NCBI GenBank assembly: GCA_018266915.1
Contig: JAFDZM010000027.1
Location: 1-41,264, forward strand
From: Bacteroidota bacterium
GTDB lineage: Bacteria; Bacteroidota; Bacteroidia; Sphingobacteriales; Sphingobacteriaceae
Direction of reading: 5' to 3'
Length of the DNA stretch: 41,264 bases
The first letter of the stretch is position 1, and each line of letters opens with the position of its first letter. The notes under the pieces are model-generated. The model saw nothing but the letters and a program-made list of their open reading frames with translations. It had not been told where the DNA came from and did no database searches. The position numbers were made by a program, and so were the translations under genes. Below are positions 1 through 6,827 of this stretch, in pieces.

Positions 1-162
1 ATTTACAACAAACCATTTACTACCTAACTCTTATCCCGAACTCACGTTATTTAATCAGATTTTTTTGCTCGGTGCAATATTAAGTGATAGGCATATTAGC
101 ATGGCGAAGATGTGTTGCACCTACAGCGCAAAACTTATCTTCTTGCATAAACTACCAACATT

Positions 163-179
163 TTGCCCCGATGGGGCAA
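163..179. repeat. Short perfect palindrome in the left-edge non-coding stretch
   Basis: TTGCCCC-GAT-GGGGCAA gives 7-bp arms around a 3-nt loop. No T-run follows on either strand, so I do not call it a terminator. The rest of bases 1-201 shows no supported gene or repeat. Confidence 0.35.
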
Positions 180-201
180 TGACCAGAAAGAAGTGAACTG
201 T

Positions 202-236
202 TTAATAAAAAAAGACCACCTTTTGGGCGGTCTTGC
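202..236 (-). terminator. Rho-independent terminator of the head-GIN gene
   Basis: On the minus strand AAGACCGCC, loop CAAAA and GGTGGTCTT form a 9-bp stem (one G-U pair) followed directly by a run of T. It lies about 30 nt past the stop of the gene ending at 267, the expected place for its transcript end. Confidence 0.75.
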
Positions 237-266
237 AGTTCAATAATCTATATTGATTTGTGTATG

Positions 267-983
267 TTAGTTAGCTCTCGAAACCCTGCCTGAGCCTACT
301 GTCCTGACATCGGTTATTGTAGCATTGCCTGAATAAAGAACACTGCCCGAACCGGTAATGTGACCTGATACTGTTTTTTCAGCTGTGATATATACGTTTC
401 CTGAACCTGTGATACCGGCACTAACGGCTTGTGCCTTTAAATCGCGGGCTTCAATTTGACCTGAGCCGCTGATGCTAAGGTCGGCATCGCCGCAACTGCC
501 TCTTAATTTGATAGAACCGGAACCACTGATCTTGGCACGCAAACCATCAGATTTGATAGTAGCGCTGATATTACCCGATCCGCTTAATACAGTTTTAAAC
601 TCATCTGATGTACTGATCGTCCCTTCAACTTCCATATGCCCTGAACCACTGTTGGTAAGCGAGTTTAATGATTTGGCTGAAACATAGATTTCGGCCTTAT
701 GAATATTATTATATCGGTTGCTCCATCTGTGGTCTTTAAACTGGATTTTGAGGGTATTGCCTTCTACAACAGTTTCAATCTCATCGATAAATTTTGTATC
801 GGCTTCTACTTTTACGCTTTCAGAGCCGCCCATTTTAATATGGACATTAAACGGGCCGCCTGAAGAGATTGCTGAAAACCCCGAAACCGAACGATTTTGT
901 GTAGAAACATCCTGTGCCGAAGCTTTTATGGTAGCTGCAACAAGCAGCGCTGATGATAATAGAGTGAATGCTAGTTTTTTCAT
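267..983 (-). CDS. Head-GIN domain (DUF2807) secreted protein
   Basis: The 238-aa product begins with a signal peptide (MKKLAFTLLSSALLVAATIKASA, residues 1-23). The rest is a repetitive beta-solenoid-like body with many GSG turns, such as SGSGNISATIKSDG and SGSGSIKLRGSCG. That pattern, with the SGFSAISSGGPFNVHI opening, is typical of the auto-transporter-like head GIN domain (DUF2807), widespread in Bacteroidota and thought to sit in the periplasm or on the outer surface. Function is unknown in the family. The start ATG directly precedes the signal peptide. It is a monocistron with its own terminator downstream; the next gene on the same strand ends 77 nt upstream. Confidence 0.9.
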   Translation of the reverse strand: MKKLAFTLLSSALLVAATIKASAQDVSTQNRSVSGFSAISSGGPFNVHIKMGGSESVKVEADTKFIDEIETVVEGNTLKIQFKDHRWSNRYNNIHKAEIYVSAKSLNSLTNSGSGHMEVEGTISTSDEFKTVLSGSGNISATIKSDGLRAKISGSGSIKLRGSCGDADLSISGSGQIEARDLKAQAVSAGITGSGNVYITAEKTVSGHITGSGSVLYSGNATITDVRTVGSGRVSRAN

Positions 984-1059
984 AACGAATTACTTTTCCC
1001 AATAGACGCATCGTTTTCAGGATACGTTGCATCGAAATGAAAAGTAATGTGGTGAAAGG

Positions 1060-2892
1060 TTAACCCTGGTTCAGCTCAGCCTGTTCTTTTTGCTGTTTTT
1101 TAAGTTCACGCTTCAACTTGCGTTCAGCACGGCGTTGTTTTCGCTGCTCCTTTTTTATCTGGCGTTCCTGCTTTTTAATAGCCATATCGGCTATTTTATT
1201 TTTCACGTCCTGCTGTACCTTTTCATCCAATCCGACACAGGGTTTAATGCCCGTGAGCAATGTATGCCAGATATTTTTAAAGAAAGGATAATCCCTTGGA
1301 CGTTCGTAAATGACGTAAAACGAACGGGGTATTTCGCCCGGACTATCAGGATTGTTATGTTTTAAAACCATCACATTAGCAAATAATGAGGCGATAGTCA
1401 TATGTTTTAGCTTGTCATTTATGGTATCAGCTTTCAGAACAGTTAACTTCAGGTTGTTATATAATAAGGCCACTTTGCCTTTTGATACACTGTTATCAGC
1501 TTGAATATCAAAATCAAAACGCGTTAGCTGACCTGTATTGACTTTGATGAGCCCCAGAGTCATTACCGCTGGGTTAAGAACGGTAAGGTCCATTGGGCCG
1601 ATACTACCCTTATAAGTATACGGCAAACTTTCATCGGTAAGGTTAAAAGTGAACTGTGCATCCAGCTTGCCACGGTTCATGAAGTAGCTTGTCAGGTTTA
1701 TCGTACAGATATTATTTTTTGCGAGCGCTTCTTTATTGGTGGTCACGTTCAAAACGCGTCCTGAAGTATTGTTAAAAGTGATAGTCCCTGTCTGGTCTGA
1801 TTTATGGTTAAATTCTGTATATGAAATGTTAATGTTTTTTTCATCAATGGTATCGATGTTAATGTCGGTACGTATTTCTTTGAGCCCAAAATTCGGATAA
1901 GTATGCGTCCTGTCTGTCGTTCTTTGAGTAAACTTGGGATTACCGGACAAATTCAGCACCCCGCCGCTTAAAGTCATATGCGATGCATTGATCACCCTGT
2001 ATTTATGATAGCCCTTGTAATCGAAATTATCGATCCTTAAAGTATCAAGATGCACATAAAAACGATCCCGCTCACTATTCTTAAAAAACACATCGGGCCT
2101 TACCGGGTTCAGATCAAGTCCCTGTATATCGAGCCGGGATGTTTTGGTGGACAGGCGCAAAGATTTGATCTTATATTTATATAAGCCATTTCTGGATTGC
2201 CCGGCATAGTTGTTCAGCTCAGCAACAATATCACGGCAATACATCACCCGTGATTTATCTGTTTGTGAGGCTGAATCGATGAGCAAATCCGTTGCACTCA
2301 GATTCATTTCCTTAAGTTCAGATATGGCCAGTTTATTTCCTGAATAGTCTTGATACTTCAATCTTACATCACCTAAAATAATATCGCCTATGTGAATGGA
2401 TTTGAGCGAACCCGAAATTTTTTGATATATACTGCGATGATCCTTTGTCACCGTGTCTTTTAAATGATTTTGCTGGTAGCTGACGTTTAGCTCAGGTTGA
2501 CTTAGTACAATCCGCCCTACCTCCAGCCTATGCTGAAAGTAAAGCATGAACGGATGCATGTGATAGATAATGAGTCGTTTAACATGCAATTCAACCAGGT
2601 TATTTGGCGCCAGGTGGGCCTTAAGGCGCTGGTTGTAAACTGCAGTATTGGGCTTGAGCGTGATATTATAGATGTCCAACTCGCCTCTAAGGATATGTAA
2701 TTTGGCATCGGAGAAATCAATGGTATACAACCCCCCGCTGCTGGTATAGACTACACTTTTTACCCTTTTTGCTAATATGGGCGACCAGTACTGGTTCACG
2801 ATAAAAGCCAGTATAAGGACGATCCCAATGAGCACCAGTAGAATGATCAGCCCTATTTTATGCTTTTTATGTTTAAAGAGGGTTATCGCCAT
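1060..2892 (-). CDS. Single-pass membrane protein, AsmA-like, hypothetical
   Basis: The 610-aa product has a short basic cytosolic start, one membrane helix (about residues 13-34, IGLIILLVLIGIVLILAF), then a long beta-rich region with repeated short 'layer' motifs (e.g. LDIYNITLKPN, IHIGDIILGDVRLKYQD, LDIQGLDLNPV). This resembles AsmA/DUF748-type proteins that span or line the envelope, some of which are linked to lipid transport. The last 40 residues are extremely Lys/Arg/Gln/Glu rich (KKEQRKQRRAERKLKREL) and probably helical; that tail is unusual for an envelope protein if the C terminus is periplasmic. The family assignment is by fold pattern only. Translation starts 20 nt after a foldable leader. 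Confidence 0.8.
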   Translation of the reverse strand: MAITLFKHKKHKIGLIILLVLIGIVLILAFIVNQYWSPILAKRVKSVVYTSSGGLYTIDFSDAKLHILRGELDIYNITLKPNTAVYNQRLKAHLAPNNLVELHVKRLIIYHMHPFMLYFQHRLEVGRIVLSQPELNVSYQQNHLKDTVTKDHRSIYQKISGSLKSIHIGDIILGDVRLKYQDYSGNKLAISELKEMNLSATDLLIDSASQTDKSRVMYCRDIVAELNNYAGQSRNGLYKYKIKSLRLSTKTSRLDIQGLDLNPVRPDVFFKNSERDRFYVHLDTLRIDNFDYKGYHKYRVINASHMTLSGGVLNLSGNPKFTQRTTDRTHTYPNFGLKEIRTDINIDTIDEKNINISYTEFNHKSDQTGTITFNNTSGRVLNVTTNKEALAKNNICTINLTSYFMNRGKLDAQFTFNLTDESLPYTYKGSIGPMDLTVLNPAVMTLGLIKVNTGQLTRFDFDIQADNSVSKGKVALLYNNLKLTVLKADTINDKLKHMTIASLFANVMVLKHNNPDSPGEIPRSFYVIYERPRDYPFFKNIWHTLLTGIKPCVGLDEKVQQDVKNKIADMAIKKQERQIKKEQRKQRRAERKLKRELKKQQKEQAELNQG

Positions 2893-2911
2893 CTTACTAT
2901 TGCTCTGGTTA

Positions 2912-2970
2912 GGTTGATGTGTATACGGAACTCCGTTTTGCCAAGTTAACCAACTTTGGTCACATCAACT
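2912..2970 (-). promoter_or_regulatory. Foldable three-way-junction leader upstream of the AsmA-like gene
   Basis: Read on the minus strand, GTTGATGTG and CACATCAAC form a perfect 9-bp outer stem. Inside are two hairpins: CCAAAGTT-GGTT-AACTTGG (7 bp with one bulged A) and ACGG-AGTT-CCGT (4 bp). The closing strand ends about 20 nt before the ATG at 2892, so the structure would sit in the 5' leader. It could equally be a protein-binding palindrome cluster at DNA level. It matches no riboswitch class I know. Confidence 0.4.
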
Positions 2971-3034
2971 GTATGCTTAGTTCTCTTTTTTACAATATCA
3001 CTACATAACAATAAATGTTTCATTTTGTTAAACG

Positions 3035-3047
3035 TGACAAACTGTCA
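3035..3047. promoter_or_regulatory. Perfect inverted repeat TGACA-N3-TGTCA upstream of miaB
   Basis: TGACA-AAC-TGTCA lies 20 nt upstream of a promoter-like TAATTTTG box and 45 nt before the miaB start. The same TGACA/TGTCA words recur upstream of groES (9059-9146). The position fits an operator; the binding protein is unknown. Confidence 0.35.
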
Positions 3048-3066
3048 TTAAATTCCAAATTTTGTG

Positions 3067-3074
3067 TAATTTTG
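3067..3074 (+). promoter_or_regulatory. Putative -7 promoter box TAATTTTG of miaB
   Basis: TAATTTTG matches the Bacteroidota -7 consensus TAnnTTTG, 17 nt before the miaB ATG. I could not find a convincing -33 TTG at the usual 17-21 nt spacing, so the assignment is moderate. Confidence 0.4.
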
Positions 3075-3091
3075 CGGTTCAATTTTTATAA

Positions 3092-4606
3092 ATGATGGAT
3101 TTGGTTATTCCTGATAAAACACACGACGAAAGCAGGCAGGGGGAGGCTTTAATGTTAGAGCCGAAGAATGGGAAGAATAATGGTCGCAAGCTTTACATAG
3201 AAAGCTATGGCTGCGCCATGAATTTTTCAGATAGTGAGATCGTCGCTTCGATTTTGTCGGATAAAGGATTTGAAACTACCGGCGATTACAATAATGCCGA
3301 TGTGATCTTCATTAATACTTGTTCCATCCGCGAAAATGCCGAACAACGTGTGCGTAACCGACTGAAAGAATTTACTGTAGCTAAGGTGAAAAACCCGGGC
3401 TTAGTGGTTGGTGTGCTGGGCTGCATGGCTGAAAGATTGAAATCAAAATTCCTGGAGGAAGAAAAACTGGTAGATGTTGTGGTTGGCCCCGATGCTTACC
3501 GCGACCTGCCGGGATTGATAGATAAAGTAGACGATGGACAAAAAGCAGTAAATGTATTGCTATCCCGCGAGGAAACTTATGCTGATATTAACCCGGTGCG
3601 ATTGAACAGCAATGGGATCAACGCTTTTGTTTCGATCATGCGCGGGTGCGATAATATGTGTTCCTTCTGCGTGGTACCATTTACCCGTGGCCGTGAGCGC
3701 AGCCGCGAACCGCAATCCATAGTAAAAGAATGTACTGATCTGTTTAACCAGGGATACCGTGAGGTTACTTTGTTGGGACAGAATGTGGATTCGTACAAGT
3801 GGAAGCCAGAAGTCGGAAGTCAGAAGTCAGAAGCCAGAATTTCAGAGGATGAGGATTCAGTTTCAAATGAACAAGATAATGAAGTCCTTCACTTTGAAGA
3901 GGATTTAGGTGAGGCAACTGTGAATTTTGCTAATCTACTTGAGATGGTAGCGTTGATCCATCCTGATCTGCGGGTTCGTTTCTCGACATCACATCCTAAG
4001 GATATTACCGACGAAGTCCTTTATACCATAGCTAAATACGAGAACATCTGTAACTATATCCACCTGCCGGTACAATCTGGAAACAGCCGTATACTGGAAC
4101 TAATGAACCGCACTTATGACCGCGAGTGGTACATCAACCGTGTGGATGCTATTCGCAGGATCATCCCGGAATGTGCTATCTCAACTGATGTTATCACCGG
4201 CTTTTGCACCGAAACAGACGAAGAACACAAGGATACTTTGAGCATGATGGACTACGTGCATTATGATTTTGCATACATGTTCATGTACTCAGAAAGACCG
4301 GGCACTTTGGCAGCAAAACGTTATGCGGATGATATTCCCGATGCTGTGAAAAGTAGTCGATTGAAGGAAGTAGTTGCTAAGCAGCAATATTATTCCCATC
4401 AGCGTTTGCAGAAACAAATAGGTAAAGTACAAAAAGTGTTAATCGAAGGCTTTTCAAAAAAATCCGACAAAGACTATTGCGGCAGAAACGATCATAATGC
4501 TATGGTTGTTTTTCCGGTAGGCGAAAATTATAAACCAGGCCAGTACGTAAATGTATTGGTTGAAAGAACAACTACAGCTACTTTGATAGGTACGGTAGTG
4601 GAGTAG
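3092..4606 (+). CDS. miaB: tRNA-2-methylthio-N6-dimethylallyladenosine synthase MiaB
   Basis: Radical-SAM methylthiotransferase that adds the methylthio group at A37 of tRNAs reading UNN codons. The N-terminal UPF0004 domain carries cluster cysteines C41 (ESYGCAMN), C77 (NTCSIREN) and C111 (LGCMAER). The radical-SAM motif is C186/C190/C193 ([11 protein letters not shown]). A C-terminal TRAM domain ends the protein (VLIEGFSKK ... [23 protein letters not shown]). At 504 aa it is longer than usual because about 40 acidic residues are inserted after GQNVDSYKW (W237) and before NFANLLEMV. The first part of this insert is encoded by a tandem 7-nt repeat (3802-3843). The N-terminal 30 residues are also extra. 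The TAG stop is shared with the first base of a dispersed heptad repeat arm. Confidence 0.97.
   Translation: MMDLVIPDKTHDESRQGEALMLEPKNGKNNGRKLYIESYGCAMNFSDSEIVASILSDKGFETTGDYNNADVIFINTCSIRENAEQRVRNRLKEFTVAKVKNPGLVVGVLGCMAERLKSKFLEEEKLVDVVVGPDAYRDLPGLIDKVDDGQKAVNVLLSREETYADINPVRLNSNGINAFVSIMRGCDNMCSFCVVPFTRGRERSREPQSIVKECTDLFNQGYREVTLLGQNVDSYKWKPEVGSQKSEARISEDEDSVSNEQDNEVLHFEEDLGEATVNFANLLEMVALIHPDLRVRFSTSHPKDITDEVLYTIAKYENICNYIHLPVQSGNSRILELMNRTYDREWYINRVDAIRRIIPECAISTDVITGFCTETDEEHKDTLSMMDYVHYDFAYMFMYSERPGTLAAKRYADDIPDAVKSSRLKEVVAKQQYYSHQRLQKQIGKVQKVLIEGFSKKSDKDYCGRNDHNAMVVFPVGENYKPGQYVNVLVERTTTATLIGTVVE
3802..3843 (+). repeat. Tandem heptad repeat read in frame inside miaB
   Basis: Six consecutive 7-nt words: GAAGCCA, GAAGTCG, GAAGTCA, GAAGTCA, GAAGCCA, GAATTTC. 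They are translated without a stop as [13 protein letters not shown] in MiaB residues 238-250. The period and style match the intergenic heptad elements of this window, but no inverted partner arm follows. Confidence 0.75.
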
Positions 4607-4640
4607 AACCAAGAGTCAAGAGCCAAGAAACAAGAAAAAC
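4606..4640 (+). repeat. Left heptad repeat arm, fused to the miaB stop
   Basis: Five 7-nt words starting with the G of the miaB TAG stop. The first 18 nt from the stop, TAGAACCAAGAGTCAAGA, are identical to the start of the element at 26091. It is an imperfect inverted partner of 5002-5036. Confidence 0.7.
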
Positions 4641-4649
4641 ATTTTAACT

Positions 4650-5000
4650 ATGCATAATTTTAAAAACTTGAAAATTTGGCAAAAGGCATTGGATCTTACA
4701 GACCTGGCTCTTTATTATATTGAGGGACTACCAATGAATGAACGATTTAATTTAATAGATCAAATTAATCGTTCTTCTTGCTCTATACCATCAAATATTG
4801 CGGAAGGTTCAGGAAAACGCACCACAGCCCATTTCTCTGAATTTTTAACTACTGCACTAACTTCTTCATATGAATTGGAGACTCATTTACTTATATGTGA
4901 GCGCAGGAAATATGGAGATGCTAAAAAATTGAAAGATTGTTTAGGGCTAAATACAGAATTGCAGAAAATGATTTTTGCATTCAGAGAAAATTTGAAATAA
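4650..5000 (+). CDS. Four helix bundle protein (23S rRNA IVS-encoded type, TIGR02436)
   Basis: The 116-aa product has the family hallmarks: start HNFKNLKIWQKALDL, central QINRSSCSIPSNIAEGSG (residues about 39-56), then ELETHLLICERRKY. Relatives are encoded in intervening sequences of 23S rRNA genes and as stand-alone genes in many Bacteroidota; the fold is a four-helix bundle related to the Avd accessory protein of diversity-generating retroelements. No enzymatic role is known; nucleic-acid binding is suspected. The gene is AT-richer than its neighbours and separated from miaB and the activator gene by inverted heptad arms, so it is probably an inserted element rather than an operon member. 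Confidence 0.9.
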   Translation: MHNFKNLKIWQKALDLTDLALYYIEGLPMNERFNLIDQINRSSCSIPSNIAEGSGKRTTAHFSEFLTTALTSSYELETHLLICERRKYGDAKKLKDCLGLNTELQKMIFAFRENLK

Positions 5001-5001
5001 A

Positions 5002-5036
5002 ACAAGTCTTGACTCTTGGTTCTTGACTCTTGATTC
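5002..5036 (-). repeat. Right heptad repeat arm
   Basis: On the plus strand the words are TTGACTC, TTGGTTC, TTGACTC, TTGATTC, preceded by CAAGTCT. Its reverse complement aligns without gaps to 4604-4636 with only a few mismatches. It ends 5 nt before the next start codon (5043), so the activator gene has no native spacer left. Confidence 0.7.
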
Positions 5037-5042
5037 TAATAA

Positions 5043-6284
5043 ATGGAAGTACAGGAAATAAAACAGCGATTTGGTATCATTGGTAATTCGCCTCTATTAA
5101 ACAGGGCCATTACTATTGCCAACCAGGTTGCCCCAACAGATATATCAGTGCTGATTACCGGTGAAAGCGGTAGCGGTAAGGAGGTGTTTTCGCATATCAT
5201 CCACCAGATGAGTCCGCGCAAGCACGGTCCGTTTATTGCTGTTAACTGCGGCGCTATTCCGGAAGGCACTATTGATTCAGAATTATTTGGCCACGAAAAA
5301 GGCGCTTATACCGGTGCCGTTGGCGAACGTAAAGGATATTTTGAAACAGTAAATGGCGGTACTATCTTTTTGGATGAGATCGCCGAAATGCCTTTGGGTA
5401 CACAGGCTCGTTTACTGCGTGTGTTGGAGTCAGGACAATATATAAAAGTAGGTTCATCAAAAGTTGAAAAAACCAACGTGCGCGTGATCGCTGCTACAAA
5501 CGTGGATGTATACGAGGCAGTCAAAAACGGTAAATTTCGCGAGGATTTGTACTATCGTTTAAACACAGTGCCGCTACGTATACCCGCATTGCGCGATAGG
5601 AAAGAAGATATTTACCTGCTTTTCAGAAAATTCACAGCTGACTTTACCGACAAATACCGTACCCCCCCAATCCAACTGGATGACGAAGCACAGCAATTGT
5701 TAATCAATTATTCATGGCCGGGCAATGTTCGTCAGTTGAAGAATATGGCTGAGCAATTAGCTGTGTTAGAACGCGACAGGCTGATCACTGCTCCGATTAT
5801 TTTAAATTATATCCCTGCAGAATCGACTACACGTAATTTGCCGATGCGCCTGGAAAACCAACCTAAAGAAGACTTTTCGGAACGCGACATATTATACAAA
5901 GTGTTGTTTGATATGAAGCGGGATATGAACGAGCTGAAGAAGCTGGTGGCCGATATTATTCAGCATGGCGGTGTAAGCCCGGACTATGCTAATAATCAGC
6001 AGAACTTGAGCCATCTTTACCGCGATATAGAATTGCCGGGAAGTACGCCTGAAGCACAATTTACCATACAGCATCCCGTTATTAATACCGGCAGCAATAA
6101 TGGCGATTTTAATATCACCCATGAAGCTGAAGAGGTAGAGGAATCTTTGTCGCTAATCGAGAAGGAGTCAGATCTGATCCGCAAGGCTTTGAAAAAACAT
6201 AAGGGAAAAAGGAAGCTTGCTGCTAACGAATTAGGTATTTCTGAAAGAACCTTATACCGTAAAATAAAAGAGTTAGATTTATAA
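5043..6284 (+). CDS. Sigma-54-dependent transcriptional activator lacking a receiver domain
   Basis: The 413-aa AAA+ enhancer-binding protein has Walker A GESGSGKE (residues 40-47), the sigma-54 contact loop GAYTGA (87-92), Walker B TIFLDE (107-112), the arginine-finger region FREDLYYRL (165-173) and SWPGNVRQL (224-232). A Fis-type helix-turn-helix closes the protein (ANELGISERTLYRKIKEL, 394-411). The AAA+ domain begins at residue 10, so there is no response-regulator or GAF domain, as in PspF. An approximately 100-residue linker (265-370) separates AAA+ and HTH. It abuts lptE (3 nt), in a gene run with secG and groESL. This suggests, but does not prove, an envelope or protein-folding stress role. 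The signal input is unknown. Confidence 0.93.
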   Translation: MEVQEIKQRFGIIGNSPLLNRAITIANQVAPTDISVLITGESGSGKEVFSHIIHQMSPRKHGPFIAVNCGAIPEGTIDSELFGHEKGAYTGAVGERKGYFETVNGGTIFLDEIAEMPLGTQARLLRVLESGQYIKVGSSKVEKTNVRVIAATNVDVYEAVKNGKFREDLYYRLNTVPLRIPALRDRKEDIYLLFRKFTADFTDKYRTPPIQLDDEAQQLLINYSWPGNVRQLKNMAEQLAVLERDRLITAPIILNYIPAESTTRNLPMRLENQPKEDFSERDILYKVLFDMKRDMNELKKLVADIIQHGGVSPDYANNQQNLSHLYRDIELPGSTPEAQFTIQHPVINTGSNNGDFNITHEAEEVEESLSLIEKESDLIRKALKKHKGKRKLAANELGISERTLYRKIKELDL

Positions 6285-6287
6285 TAA

Positions 6288-6803
6288 ATGACAAAAAGGG
6301 TAATTGCAGTTTTAACTGTCGGCTTGTTCCTGGTGTTTTTTACGCAGGCATGTACTATAAAACTGTCTGGCGCCTCAACAGTAGGATTAAAAACTATCAA
6401 TATTGGCTATTTTGAAAATAATGCTCAATTAGTAGTTAGTAACCTAAGCCAGAACTTTACTGAAGCACTGAAAAACCGTATCCGTACCACCAGCAGTTTG
6501 GCAATAGTGCAGGGCGAGGCCGATGCTTCCATGACGGGAAGTATTACCGGCTACTCGATAGAACCTGTTTCTGTTCAGGCTACCAATAATAATGTTGCCC
6601 CTATAGCCGGCGCTAACAGGTTGACCATTACGGTGAGCGTAACTTATACGAATAAGGCCGATAAAAAGAATAACTTTACCCAGTCATTTCCGGCATTTGC
6701 TGACTTTACAGGCGATATTGCCAACCAGGAGCAAAACCTGATAGCGACCATCACCAAGCAGCTAACGGAAGATATTTTTAACAAGGCCTTTGCTAATTGG
6801 TAA
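6288..6803 (+). CDS. lptE: LptE-family LPS assembly lipoprotein
   Basis: The 171-aa product has a lipoprotein signal (lipobox FFTQAC, acylated Cys about residue 22) followed by the Bacteroidota LptE pattern TIKLSGAS..GLKTINIGYFENNA..V.NLSQNFTEALKNRI. LptE sits inside the LptD barrel and completes LPS insertion at the outer membrane. The body has the alternating strand/helix pattern of the family, ending in a helix (ITKQLTEDIFNKAFANW). It starts 3 nt after the activator gene, so it is very likely co-transcribed. The OstA-like protein at 34-37 kb belongs to the same transport theme. Confidence 0.88.
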   Translation: MTKRVIAVLTVGLFLVFFTQACTIKLSGASTVGLKTINIGYFENNAQLVVSNLSQNFTEALKNRIRTTSSLAIVQGEADASMTGSITGYSIEPVSVQATNNNVAPIAGANRLTITVSVTYTNKADKKNNFTQSFPAFADFTGDIANQEQNLIATITKQLTEDIFNKAFANW

Positions 6804-6827
6804 AGCAATTTGTAGTTTCATCCTCTC

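Larger units (their letters stand above)
4604..5038. mobile_element. Putative non-autonomous cassette: four-helix-bundle gene between inverted heptad arms
   Basis: The left arm (4606-4640) has words GAACCAA, GAGTCAA, GAGCCAA, GAAACAA. The right arm (5002-5036) reads on the opposite strand GAATCAA, GAGTCAA, GAACCAA, GAGTCAA. The outer ends are TAGAA and TTCTA. The single gene inside (4650-5000) interrupts an otherwise compact conserved gene run. No transposase and no clear target-site duplication was seen, so mobility is inferred from layout only. Confidence 0.4.

Noticed and set aside
4606..4640. Heptad repeats as a CRISPR array
   Set aside because: The units are 7 nt, have no spacers and no cas genes are present.
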